The notes below the pieces were generated by a model. The model saw only the letters and a program-made list of their open reading frames with translations, ran no database searches and had not been told where the DNA came from. A program made the translations under genes and the position numbers. Positions 43,826 to 52,602 of a stretch of DNA of 64,000 nt are shown here, one piece after another. The stretch's first letter is position 1. Each line of letters starts with the position of its first letter. Source of the stretch: Vibrio sp. qd031 (GTDB lineage Bacteria > Pseudomonadota > Gammaproteobacteria > Enterobacterales > Vibrionaceae); assembly GCF_002100145.1 (NCBI RefSeq), contig NZ_JXQD01000031.1:62324-126323 (forward strand), given 5' to 3'.

Positions 43826-43970
43826 ATTTTAGGGGGAAGGTAAGGGGTTGTAAAGAGTTTATCTGCGATTAGACTGTGATGCAGCGCAACAGATTACGCT
43901 CTAGTTACAGAGCCATTCTGAGTTACACTAGAACTCATTTTTAGCCAATGTTGAGGCTTAAGTCTGTTAC

Positions 43971-44669
43971 GTGCAGTATTTATCTATACAGCAAGCTATA
44001 TTAGAGCAAATTGAGTCGGGTCAGTTAGAAGCTCGACAAAAACTGCCATCAGAGCGTAAACTTGCCGAGCTCTTTGATACCACAAGAGTGACGTTGCGCG
44101 AAGCACTAGCGCTATTAGAGGCGAACGGAAGGCTGTATCGTGAAGACCGAAGAGGGTGGTTTATTGCACCTTTGCCTATCATATACGATCCAAGCTTGTT
44201 GATTGGGTTTGTTGAGCGAGCGCAGCAACAACAGCGAGTAGCAAGTCATCAGCTTTTAACGGCTCAAAGCACCTTAGCGACAAAAGAGGCGAGTAGGCTA
44301 ATGACCCTTCCTCCCTTTAGTGATCTGATCACGATCACGCGTATACGCCAACTTGAGCACAGGCCCGTTTGCCATGTCACGAGTATGATCGTACCGCGCT
44401 TTGCTCCCAATTTATTGGATTGTGACTTTGCACCGTCGGTCAGTGGTGCATTGCGCGAGTCGTTTGGTGTAAGTATTTCTAAAATCCAATATAAAATCTC
44501 GGTAACCTCATTAATTGGCGACGTGGCGGCAGCGTTAAATGCGACCGACGGTGCCATCGCGATAAAAATTATGCGCCATATGTATGATCAGCAGCATAAT
44601 CTCATTGGCTGCAGTATCGAATATTGGCGTCACGATGCGATAAATATCCAGACTGAAGTGGTGAGTTAG
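43971..44669 (+). CDS. GntR family regulator with UTRA-type ligand domain
   Basis: A 232-residue repressor-like protein: winged HTH with KLPSERKLAELFDTTRVTLR (about 24-43) and a C-terminal UTRA domain (about 85-230) that binds a small phosphorylated or sugar-like effector. It is divergent from psuK and followed with no gap by a small Cys-rich gene, then by a kinase-acetyltransferase gene. The effector is unknown; control of the following genes is the simplest guess. Confidence 0.85.
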   Translation: MQYLSIQQAILEQIESGQLEARQKLPSERKLAELFDTTRVTLREALALLEANGRLYREDRRGWFIAPLPIIYDPSLLIGFVERAQQQQRVASHQLLTAQSTLATKEASRLMTLPPFSDLITITRIRQLEHRPVCHVTSMIVPRFAPNLLDCDFAPSVSGALRESFGVSISKIQYKISVTSLIGDVAAALNATDGAIAIKIMRHMYDQQHNLIGCSIEYWRHDAINIQTEVVS

Positions 44670-44837
44670 ATGAAGAAAACACCTTCCACGCCGCGTTGCG
44701 GCCAGTGCAGACAATTCACGCGAAGCAAGCAGGCTCAAAAAGACTATTGTGAAGCTTGGGATCAGCCGACTGTTGCGACGCAAGCTGTATGTGGGCACTT
44801 CATGCCCAAAACCGTGGTACCTAACCTGCGAGATTAA
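44670..44837 (+). CDS. Small Cys-rich protein (55 residues), putative zinc ribbon
   Basis: An open frame whose ATG follows the TAG of the GntR gene immediately (TAGATG). The product starts MKKTPSTPRCGQCRQF and has Cys at residues 10, 13, 27 and 41, with HFMP after the last. The spacing CxxC...C...CGH suggests a small metal-binding fold. It is too short for ordinary ORF cut-offs. The 18-nt gap to the next gene suggests one operon. No family is assigned. Confidence 0.65.
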   Translation: MKKTPSTPRCGQCRQFTRSKQAQKDYCEAWDQPTVATQAVCGHFMPKTVVPNLRD

Positions 44838-44855
44838 CGCCCAGCGAGGTCAACT

Positions 44856-45878
44856 ATGACTACTTCAATGGCAAAAAAAAATTTAGGAACACTTCATTTG
44901 TTGTGCGGAAAAATGGCGTCAGGTAAGACAACATTTTCGCATCAAATTGCCGCTCAATACCAAGCGTTGCGGTTAAGTGAAGATGAATGGTTAGCTGAGT
45001 GTTTTGCTGGTGATGTAAAAACCATTAAAGACTATGTCCATTACAGTGACCGTATAAAGCCGTTGGTGGCAGCCTTAGTCACACAGTCGCTGCGTAATGG
45101 CATAGATGTGGTGATGGACTTTCCTGCCAACACACCGCAGCAGCGAGCGTGGCTATTGGGACTTGCTCAGGCTTGCCAAGCCTCTCACCAGCTCTATTGG
45201 ATGATCACGAGTGATCAGGAGTGCTTGCATAGGCTATCGATACGGCGGGCAGAGCAGCCAGATCGCAGACGTTTCGACGTACCTGAAATGTTCGAAACAA
45301 TGAGTGCCTATTTTACGGCACCAACTGCAGACGAATCCGAGAATATCATCACGGTTGATCCTAGTCTGGCAGAGCATTTTTTTGAGCTGACAGTGACGTT
45401 GGAGAAAATAGAACCCACCACTATCCCAACTGACTTACTATTGATTGCTGACCCCAATATAGAATGCATCCAGTCGTACCAAGAAACGGGCTTTGGTTTT
45501 GTTGCCATTGCCCACCAACGTGGCGAACGGAATATTGTGGCGGCGTGTGTTGTCAGTGCTCACTCTACCGAGTTGGGTGAACTGATGAATATTTCTGTAA
45601 GGCCGGATTTTCAACAACAAGGTATAGGTCGTCGCTTGTTAGATTTTGTCATTGAACAGGCAAAAACTAAGGAGTGGAAAACCCTAAACCTTACCACGGG
45701 GACCTTTGGCTATCCGCTGACACTGTATCAACGTGCAGGATTTAGAGTTACTGAGGTGAGAAAGAACTACTTCATTGATCATTACCGTGACGCCATTTTT
45801 GAGCATGGAATACAGCACCAAGACAGTTTATCGCTATCGCTAGATCTGACTTCTTTTGATACTAGCATTACCCGTTAA
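44856..45878 (+). CDS. Fusion of P-loop kinase and GNAT acetyltransferase domains
   Basis: A 340-residue protein. Residues about 10-180 are a P-loop kinase-like domain with Walker A LLCGKMASGKTTFS (about 15-28), an RLSEDEW block and a lid-like arginine segment (RLSIRRAEQPDRRRFDVP). Residues about 190-330 are a GNAT domain with MNISVRPDFQQQGIGRRLLD and LYQRAGFRVTE. Substrates are unknown. Ribosome site CGAGGTC precedes the ATG. Translated after the GntR and Cys-rich genes. Confidence 0.82.
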   Translation: MTTSMAKKNLGTLHLLCGKMASGKTTFSHQIAAQYQALRLSEDEWLAECFAGDVKTIKDYVHYSDRIKPLVAALVTQSLRNGIDVVMDFPANTPQQRAWLLGLAQACQASHQLYWMITSDQECLHRLSIRRAEQPDRRRFDVPEMFETMSAYFTAPTADESENIITVDPSLAEHFFELTVTLEKIEPTTIPTDLLLIADPNIECIQSYQETGFGFVAIAHQRGERNIVAACVVSAHSTELGELMNISVRPDFQQQGIGRRLLDFVIEQAKTKEWKTLNLTTGTFGYPLTLYQRAGFRVTEVRKNYFIDHYRDAIFEHGIQHQDSLSLSLDLTSFDTSITR

Positions 45879-45981
45879 TTATCAATAAATTGTTGAAACT
45901 GTTTTATGGGTTGAGCGCTGGGTGATTGCTGTAAACCTCCTATACTAGGGCCACTGACTCAATAATGATCAAGGCCCATTT

Positions 45982-46785
45982 ATGAAGAAAATCATACTGC
46001 TCACAGGTGCAACTGACGGCATTGGATTGCAAACCGCAAAACAATTGGCTGCGCAGGGCCATCATTTACTTCTGCATGGACGTAACCAAAACAAGCTCCA
46101 GCAGGTGATCGATACTGTATCGGTGCTACCGGGAGCTGGGCCTGTTGAGGGCTTTATAGCCGATTTATCAAACTTAGCCGAAGCCTCACAGTTGGCTACT
46201 CAAGTGGCCCAATTGCATGGCAAGCTTGATGTGATCATTAATAACGCGGGTGTATTTAGTATGGCCGATCCTAAAACCGTGGATGGTTTGGATGCTCGGT
46301 TTGTGGTCAACACAATCGCGCCGCTTATATTGACCCAAGAGCTTTTACCTCTATTAAACCAGTCGGGAAGAGTGGTTAATTTATCATCGGCTGCCCAAGC
46401 CAGTGTCGATCTGTCAGCGTTGACCGGCTCGCCAACTCTTTCTGACAATGCAGCTTACGCTCAAAGCAAACTCGCCATTCTTATGTGGACTCAGGAAATG
46501 GCTAAGCGCTACCCCAAAGGGCCAATATTTATTGCGATAAACCCAGCATCGTTTCTTGGCAGTAAAATGGTAAAAGATGCCTATGGTGTGGCGGGTGGTG
46601 ATTTGTCTATTGGTGCTGATATTCTGTGTCGCGCTGCGCATAGCGACGAGTTTTCGGCGGCTAACGGCCTTTATTTTGACAATGATCTCGGTCAGTTCTC
46701 ATTACCTCATAGCGATGCGCGAAATGTCGCGATAAGTGGTTCAGTATTTAGCGCTCTTGAACTTTTTATCAAGCAAAGAAGCTAG
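45982..46785 (+). CDS. Short-chain dehydrogenase/reductase
   Basis: A 267-residue SDR with the cofactor motif TGATDGIGLQT at the N-terminus, the structural NNAG (about 86-89), the active Ser in VVNLSSAAQ and YAQSKLA (about 157) supplying Tyr and Lys. Basic residues after the second strand (HGRNQNKL) suggest NADP preference. The substrate is unknown; the family resembles retinol-dehydrogenase-like SDRs. Confidence 0.87.
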   Translation: MKKIILLTGATDGIGLQTAKQLAAQGHHLLLHGRNQNKLQQVIDTVSVLPGAGPVEGFIADLSNLAEASQLATQVAQLHGKLDVIINNAGVFSMADPKTVDGLDARFVVNTIAPLILTQELLPLLNQSGRVVNLSSAAQASVDLSALTGSPTLSDNAAYAQSKLAILMWTQEMAKRYPKGPIFIAINPASFLGSKMVKDAYGVAGGDLSIGADILCRAAHSDEFSAANGLYFDNDLGQFSLPHSDARNVAISGSVFSALELFIKQRS

Positions 46786-46801
46786 TATTTTGAGATGCAA
46801 T

Positions 46802-46838
46802 AAAAATGGGATTAACATTCGTTTATCCCATTTTTTTA
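46802..46838. terminator. Bidirectional terminator between SDR and PEP-CTERM genes
   Basis: Stem AAAAATGGGAT (46802-46812) / ATCCCATTTTT (46825-46835), followed by more T, between convergent genes. Confidence 0.88.
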
Positions 46839-46853
46839 TACGCAGAGAGGTTA

Positions 46854-47567
46854 TTATTTGTTACGACGTCTCACAACACCTAGACCAAATAAACCAAGAC
46901 CAAATAGAGCTAAACTCGCTGGCTCTGGAACGAGTACTGGTGGAGAGAAAGTACCGAACGAATCACCACCGACATACAGCGCACCTAATGCAAAGTCATC
47001 ACCAAGTAGTTCGATTGATGATACATAATCCATACCTACATCAATGGTATAGAAACCGCCATTGACTTTGCTCGGGGCAGTAATACAGTCACTGGTGAAG
47101 AAAGAAGTTCCATTTATATCCGATAGTGAATAGGTCGCGGAGTCATCTTGAACAACGCCACAAGTGTCTTGTGGGAAGAGGTCGACGAGTACAATACTTT
47201 CTAGATAGCCAGAGATGGCTTCGTCTTGCATGTTGAAAAATGAAATTGTCATAGATTCGTTATTTGATACTTCGTCATCCACGATACCAAAACCATCGAT
47301 GTCACAGGCAAGTGCGCCACCGTCATCGGCACAATAGTCAGCATTAACCCCACCGTCATAGGTGGTTGCGGTTAGGTCATCTGGCGTTACGTCAAACACG
47401 ACTTTAAAATCGAATGGGTCAATACCACCTGTGGTAAAGTGAAAAGTATTGTTGCCCTGATCGACTAACGTACTGTCCGTGAAGTCGAGTAAAAACGCCT
47501 GAGCATTAAATCCACAAAGCAGAGCGGATAACCCAATCAGCGACTTGTTTAATAAAGGATGTTTCAT
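46854..47567 (-). CDS. PEP-CTERM sorting-signal protein
   Basis: A 237-residue exported protein with a signal peptide (cleavage near FNAQA-FLLD), an acidic beta-rich body with several Cys, and a C-terminal tripartite signal: VPEPASLALFGLGLFGLG followed by VVRRRNK. PEP-CTERM proteins are normally processed by an exosortase and tied to exopolysaccharide production. No exosortase is in this window. The body has no recognised domain. Confidence 0.87.
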   Translation of the reverse strand: MKHPLLNKSLIGLSALLCGFNAQAFLLDFTDSTLVDQGNNTFHFTTGGIDPFDFKVVFDVTPDDLTATTYDGGVNADYCADDGGALACDIDGFGIVDDEVSNNESMTISFFNMQDEAISGYLESIVLVDLFPQDTCGVVQDDSATYSLSDINGTSFFTSDCITAPSKVNGGFYTIDVGMDYVSSIELLGDDFALGALYVGGDSFGTFSPPVLVPEPASLALFGLGLFGLGVVRRRNK

Positions 47568-47899
47568 GTGTCCTTACTCCTATACATTTAAATCAAAATA
47601 GCATGTTGCTTTACTTCCATTTCAAGGGCTGTCACAGCTAATCCACCCTTTTCATTACTCTACTAAGCAAAACCCGATCCATTTTACAAGCTGTTGTTTT
47701 AAATGAATTTTGTGGTTATTCTAATATCTGATCGTAATGTTTTCTGACACTGTGTAGACAATCTTTTGAGGGAGTTGAACAGCTAATAATGTCGATATGA
47801 TTTATAACCCTATGAAAATCATGAACTAATACTTTGTGGGTATTTGAAAGCTCTACTGTAAGATAAAGAAAACGGTAATAAGGACGTATAGGAGCTCTT
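47568..47899. other. AT-rich intergenic region, no gene seen
   Basis: About 330 bases between divergent genes. It must hold the promoters of the PEP-CTERM gene and the HIT gene; no palindrome, repeat family or small frame stands out by eye. Confidence 0.5.
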
Positions 47900-48331
47900 T
47901 TGAAAACGACAATTGTTCAAGATATCTGTGAAGGTCGATTAGAAGCAGCGATAGCTTATCGATCTGATTTAGTCATTGCTTTTGCGGACCATGATCCTAT
48001 TAACCGTGGTCATTTGCTGATTTGCCCCGTGCAGCCTTATGAATCATTGTTGGATTTACCTGCTAACGTAGATGAAGAAATTCAACGGGTTGCCAAGGTA
48101 CTGTACGCGCGGGTGATGGAACATTATCAGCCTGATGGGATCTCCTTTATTCAAAACAACGGGGCGTTTAATGAGTTGACGCATTACCACTTGCACCTTT
48201 TTCCACGTTATCACGGTGATCAGTTTGGCTGGAGCAGCAGTGAGTTGGGCATTCAATCTGTCGAAGCGTTAAAAAAAGAGATCCTCCCTATATGTATTGA
48301 GCCAACGCAAGTCCAAACAGGTTGCAAATAG
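47900..48331 (+). CDS. HIT family hydrolase
   Basis: A 143-residue histidine-triad protein. The active motif is HYHLHLFPRY (about 95-104), and the nucleotide-binding strand LVIAFADHDPINRGHLLICP is typical. Such enzymes hydrolyse nucleoside phosphoramidates or dinucleotides. The start is TTG at 47900, supported by AGGAG five bases upstream. Single gene. Confidence 0.87.
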   Translation: MKTTIVQDICEGRLEAAIAYRSDLVIAFADHDPINRGHLLICPVQPYESLLDLPANVDEEIQRVAKVLYARVMEHYQPDGISFIQNNGAFNELTHYHLHLFPRYHGDQFGWSSSELGIQSVEALKKEILPICIEPTQVQTGCK

Positions 48332-48476
48332 GCACGCACTCGTTACCTCGACGCTAGAATGCGCAGCTGTCTCTGTTTCGATAATCCATAGTGAGTGAAT
48401 ACAGGTATTCTATTCATTGGCGAGCTATTTGGCTGTATTGGCGAACAGGCTATTGCTACGACACGAAGGGATGATC

Positions 48477-48950
48477 ATGGATATCGAAGTCAAACTTAAG
48501 CAACTGAATATAGTGTTACCCCCTGTAAGCGAACCGCAAGGAAGTTATCGAAATTGCGTGCGCACTGGAAATCTCTTGTATGTCTCTGGCAAGGGGCCAA
48601 TTACAGCCGGAAACATACCCCCTAAGGGTAAATTGGGGGACGAGTTTGGGGTTGATGAAGGCTATTACTTTGCCCGGCAGACAGGGCTGGATATTTTATC
48701 GACGGTGCAATACGAATTGGGCAGTCTGAATAAAGTCTGCCGGGTAATAAAGCTCCAAGGGTTTGTAAACGCCACACCTGAGTTTGACCAACATCCCAAG
48801 GTGCTTGATGGATGTTCTGACTTAATGGTAGAGGTTTTTGGTGCCAAAGGAGTACATGCGCGTTCAGTGTTTGGTGCGACGTCTGTAAGAAACAATCTAC
48901 CGATCATCGTTGATTCCATTTTTGAAGTGATTGATACCCATATTTTGTAA
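48477..48950 (+). CDS. RidA family protein (YjgF-like)
   Basis: A 157-residue RidA-superfamily protein with NCVRTGNLLYVSGKGPIT near the N-terminus and the trimer-interface block GVHARSVFGATSVRNNLPI. The Arg of RS(V) corresponds to the catalytic Arg of the deaminase RidA, but this longer branch has undefined substrates. The ATG at 48477 follows GAAGGG at six bases. Two other ATG or TTG starts upstream lack support. Confidence 0.82.
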   Translation: MDIEVKLKQLNIVLPPVSEPQGSYRNCVRTGNLLYVSGKGPITAGNIPPKGKLGDEFGVDEGYYFARQTGLDILSTVQYELGSLNKVCRVIKLQGFVNATPEFDQHPKVLDGCSDLMVEVFGAKGVHARSVFGATSVRNNLPIIVDSIFEVIDTHIL

Positions 48951-49240
48951 TGACATTAACTGAGATAGGGGATTCGATGTGATTCTAGCAAGCTGCCGGC
49001 AATGTACAGATTGTGCTTCCGAAGCTGACAGATACCGCAACTGAGTGTAATTGTTCGATCTGTTTTCGGTATGGCGCGCTGGGGCTATTTTACTGAAAAA
49101 GACCTTGCGATATCGGTTGGCAGTATGTGTGTTTAGTCATTTTACAGTGTAAATTCGTTCAAAAGTTTGAACTCGACATCTCATGTTTTTTGACAATACC
49201 AGTATGATAGCTCTCTACAAAGTAATGGTGTGAAATCAGT
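48951..49240. other. Intergenic region with a parS2 site
   Basis: 290 bases without a visible gene. It holds the perfect parS2 site at 49141-49153 and the promoter of the acetyltransferase gene. Confidence 0.6.
49140..49154. promoter_or_regulatory. Distant parS2 site
   Basis: TTTACAGTGTAAA at 49141-49153, a perfect ParB2 palindrome 37 kb from the site in oriCII and 87 nt before the acetyltransferase start codon. Confidence 0.82.
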
Positions 49241-49849
49241 ATGGATCTAGAAGGCAAATTACACAGTCAACAAGTCTATTTTTATGACGAAGGGCTAGAG
49301 GCAGAACAAACCAAATGTTTAGAGTTGCTGTACGATTTTAATCATACACGCCCCAGTGAGTACAACAAACGCCAGCAGATGATGAAAACACTGTTCGCAG
49401 ACGTTGGCAAAGGGTGCTACATCGAGCCGCCACTTCAGGCTAATTGGGGGCGCTACACACACTTGGGAAACAATGTGTATGCAAATTTTAATCTAACCTT
49501 AGTGGATGACACTCACATTTACATCGGTGATCACGTTATGATCGGCCCCAATGTCACCATTGCAACTGCAGGGCATCCCATCGAACCTTCACTTCGCCGC
49601 CGCGTAGCGCAGTTTAATATCCCCGTACACATTAAAGCGAATGTATGGATTGGCGCTAATTCGGTGGTTTTACCCGGCGTGACCATTGGCGAAAACAGTG
49701 TGATCGGCGCTGGAAGCGTGGTGACCAAAGACATCCCAGCCAATGTTGTGGCCGTAGGAAGCCCTTGTAAGGTCGTTAGGCCCATTGATGAGCACGATAA
49801 AGCTTATTATTTTAAAGACCGACCATTAGCTGGAAATATCCTAGACTGA
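49241..49849 (+). CDS. Maltose/galactoside O-acetyltransferase family protein
   Basis: A 202-residue left-handed beta-helix acetyltransferase. The N-terminal Mac domain (LYDFNHTRPSEYNKRQQMMK) is followed by hexapeptide repeats with the acetyl-CoA site region GHPIEPSLRR (catalytic His in TAGHP), IKANVWIGANSVVLPGV and NSVIGAGSVVTKDIP. The family transfers acetyl groups to sugars; the natural substrate is unclear. Confidence 0.9.
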   Translation: MDLEGKLHSQQVYFYDEGLEAEQTKCLELLYDFNHTRPSEYNKRQQMMKTLFADVGKGCYIEPPLQANWGRYTHLGNNVYANFNLTLVDDTHIYIGDHVMIGPNVTIATAGHPIEPSLRRRVAQFNIPVHIKANVWIGANSVVLPGVTIGENSVIGAGSVVTKDIPANVVAVGSPCKVVRPIDEHDKAYYFKDRPLAGNILD

Positions 49850-49889
49850 TCCTAAGCGAATCGTCGCTTAACCACACAAGGACCCAATT

Positions 49890-50816
49890 ATGGCTGGAGC
49901 CAGTTTACTGACACTGATCGACGATATTGCGGCGTTAATGGATGATGTAGCGGTCATGTCTAAGGTCGCGGTCAAAAAAACTGCGGGTGTATTGGGTGAC
50001 GACCTTGCGGTCAACGCAGAGCAAGTGAGTGGAGTATCCACAGAGCGAGAGCTTCCCATTGTGTGGGCGGTGGCGAAAGGGTCGCTGTTAAACAAAGTGA
50101 TCCTAGTTCCCGCAGCACTGTTGATCAGTCTGTTTATTCCTTGGCTTATCACGCCGCTGCTCACCTTAGGTGGAGCATTTTTGTGTTATGAAGGGTTTGA
50201 AAAAGTTCATCATTGGTGGACCCACCGAAACGCCCCAACGGACTCGCAAACTGATCCCATTGCAGCGATGAGCGACAGTGAGATGGCCAGTTTTGAGGCG
50301 AATAAAATCAAAGGCGCAATACGAACAGATTTTATCTTGTCGGCAGAAATCGTGGTCATCGCACTGGGTACAATGGTATCTCAAACACTTACAATGCAGG
50401 CCCTATCTTTGAGCCTAGTCGCCTTGCTGGTGACGGTCGGCGTGTATGGCTTGGTTGCGTTGATCGTCAAAATTGATGACGTAGGATTATGGCTGCTAAA
50501 CAATAACCCCAACTCGCGACCTCTGCGCAAGAAGCTGGGGATGGGACTGCTCAGTTTTGCTCCGTGGCTAATGAAAACACTAGGCGTGGTAGGCACCATT
50601 GCCATGTTCTTAGTGGGTGGCGGCATTATTGCTCATGCGCTGCCTTGGCTTGAGCACCTCAGTGAAGCGCAAGTTGATACCTTCAATCACATTCCGAGCA
50701 TCGATCTATTTTGGGAAAATATTGGTGCCACAATGATCCATTTAGTCAGTGGCATGATATTGGGTGCGATCTGCTTTGTTGTTGTGGGATACATTTCAAA
50801 GGCTCGGGGTAAATAG
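49890..50816 (+). CDS. DUF808 family membrane protein (YedI-like)
   Basis: A 308-residue inner-membrane protein with the conserved N-terminus MAGASLLTLIDDIAALMDDV and about six membrane segments. WAVAKGSLLNKVILVPAALL and YEGFEKVHHWW are family blocks. The molecular function of DUF808 is not known. Monocistronic. Confidence 0.88.
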   Translation: MAGASLLTLIDDIAALMDDVAVMSKVAVKKTAGVLGDDLAVNAEQVSGVSTERELPIVWAVAKGSLLNKVILVPAALLISLFIPWLITPLLTLGGAFLCYEGFEKVHHWWTHRNAPTDSQTDPIAAMSDSEMASFEANKIKGAIRTDFILSAEIVVIALGTMVSQTLTMQALSLSLVALLVTVGVYGLVALIVKIDDVGLWLLNNNPNSRPLRKKLGMGLLSFAPWLMKTLGVVGTIAMFLVGGGIIAHALPWLEHLSEAQVDTFNHIPSIDLFWENIGATMIHLVSGMILGAICFVVVGYISKARGK

Positions 50817-51020
50817 CCCAATCAACTCTGCGTTAGTCTTTTTCTATTTTCTGTTCAACCACATGCCAGTAATTATCAATAATCTCTATAAACTGATTGT
50901 AGTTTAGGCTCCATTATCAAGACTGGACGAGGTTGTTAAGCTCTCTCCACGATAAGACGGTGGTCATGATGCACCGTTACTATGTGTTGATCTTGCTTTA
51001 AGGAAATAGGGCAAAGGTCG

Positions 51021-51394
51021 CTGGGAGTTGAAATATGCATTTTGTTGGAAAAGTATAGCGGGTTAAATGACTTTCGTCGTAAAAGTGTGTCAGAGCTAAT
51101 GGAGTTGAAACAGGCGGGCCTAGATACCGCGTATTCAGGTTTAGAGTCTGGTGATGCGTTGTTCTTAAGCGCATTAAGAAACATCTCACGCTAAGCCAAG
51201 CAATAGAAGGCGCTCTAACGGCGAAAGAAGCTGGCATTGAAGTGCTGCAGTTGTTTATCTTTGGTTTGGGCGGGCGCTATCCTTCACAGCAACATATTGA
51301 AGCGACAGTCGATTGGCTTAACCAAATGCAACCAGAGCAGATCGCCAAAAACCCAGGCGCTCAAGAGAATGTGATACAGACATTCGCGTGGTAA
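51021..51394 (+). pseudogene. Radical-SAM protein gene remnant, frameshifted
   Basis: Two pieces of one protein appear in different frames. The first reads ...SELMELKQAGLDTAYSGLESGDA and loses similarity near 51165, stopping at 51195. The second, starting near 51176, reads KKHLTLSQAIEGALTAKEAG, then a FIFGLGGRYPSQQHIEATVD block and stops at 51392-51394. These match the elongated radical-SAM family (ELRELG..IYLGLESG... GLGG). The N-terminal Cys cluster and the far C-terminus are absent. Confidence 0.72.
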
Positions 51395-51434
51395 TAAACC
51401 GTGCGCAGGCATCTTAGGCCAGCGCCGTTGCTTA

Positions 51435-52328
51435 TTAGTGATCCCAGTAGGGTGGCTCACCAAAGTAATCTGAGAAGAAGTCGATAAAGGCGCGAACTTT
51501 GGGTGCGACAAAGCGCGAGCTAGGATATAAAACCCAAATCGCGGTATCCGATTTGTAAGGGGTGTCGGTTAAGATTTCAATTAGCTCACCGCTTTTAATT
51601 TGTTGATACACGCTCCACATAGAATTCATGGTGATACCATGTCCTGCAACACATAACTCTCGAATGGCATCCCCGTTATCGGTTCTAATTTTGCCACTGG
51701 TTTTGATGTCGATAACTTTGTCGCCAACACTAAATAGCCAGTTTTCGATCCCGATAATATTAATGCATTGATGGTCTTTTAGATCATTGGGGTGCTTCGG
51801 CGTGCCATGCTGCTTTAGGTATGCGGGTGAGGCGCAAATAATACGCCGATCACTGGCGAGTTTTTTGGCAATCAGGCTTGAGTCCTTTAACTCAGCATTT
51901 CGGATCGCGACATCAAACCCACCGTCGACAAGATCAACGATTGAGTCCGAGAATCGAAGATCGACACTCAGCTCGGGGTATTGCTCAGTAAAGGATGTCA
52001 TCGCTGGGATAAGGTGCATTCGACCAAACGAAGAGGGTGCTGTCACACGCAGCACACCACTAGGAAGAGCGCTCTTTCCACCCACAGATTGTTTTGCTAT
52101 GTCGACAGCGTCCACCACATTTTCTGCTTGCGGTAAAAACGCTTCTCCCTCTTGTGTGAGCGAGACTTTGCGTGTGGTTCGGTGAACCAATCTTACGCCA
52201 ACCGACTCTTCCAGTTTATTTATGTGGGCGCTTGCAACCGCAGGTGACAGTCCTAACTCAGCACCAGCCTGACTAATATTATGCGTCGATGCTAGGCGGA
52301 TAAAGAGGCGCAAATGGTCGATATTCAT
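51435..52328 (-). CDS. LysR family regulator
   Basis: A 297-residue LysR-type protein: N-terminal HTH (LRLFIRLASTHNISQAGAELGLSPAVASAHINKLEE, shortened here to its core NISQAGAELGLSPAVASA) and a type-2 periplasmic-binding-like effector domain in two lobes. The DLRFSDSIVDLVDGGFDVAIR block is typical of the CrgA/AaeR-like subgroup. No divergent partner is obvious; the plus strand beyond it has a 274-base gap before the lipase gene. Confidence 0.87.
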   Translation of the reverse strand: MNIDHLRLFIRLASTHNISQAGAELGLSPAVASAHINKLEESVGVRLVHRTTRKVSLTQEGEAFLPQAENVVDAVDIAKQSVGGKSALPSGVLRVTAPSSFGRMHLIPAMTSFTEQYPELSVDLRFSDSIVDLVDGGFDVAIRNAELKDSSLIAKKLASDRRIICASPAYLKQHGTPKHPNDLKDHQCINIIGIENWLFSVGDKVIDIKTSGKIRTDNGDAIRELCVAGHGITMNSMWSVYQQIKSGELIEILTDTPYKSDTAIWVLYPSSRFVAPKVRAFIDFFSDYFGEPPYWDH

Positions 52329-52602
52329 CAGTGATTGTCAATCCTTGCTAAAAAGTCATGCCAAAAGGAGAGGGATTATATAGAAAAAACTATAGATCTT
52401 GCGATCGTTTGTTGCAAATTGTTCGCCGCTTTCAAGGTGCTATACCGCTGTTTTTATTGGGTTATACCAATGTGGTTAGGCGGGCTTAGTTGGCTGTGAG
52501 TTTACACCGATAAAAACAGAGTAATACTCGGGTTTTTACGTGTTTCATTTTCCAATTAAACTGGTACGATCAGACTTGTGTGGTTGGTTAATTGATTAAA
52601 CT

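Noticed and set aside
45966..45976. ATGATCAAGG before the SDR gene as an RctB iteron
   Set aside because: Only the core matches; the outer GGAAC or GGAAGC half is missing.
50936..51237. Minus-strand open frames opposite the radical-SAM remnant
   Set aside because: They are shadows of the decayed plus-strand gene and have no ribosome site or family features.
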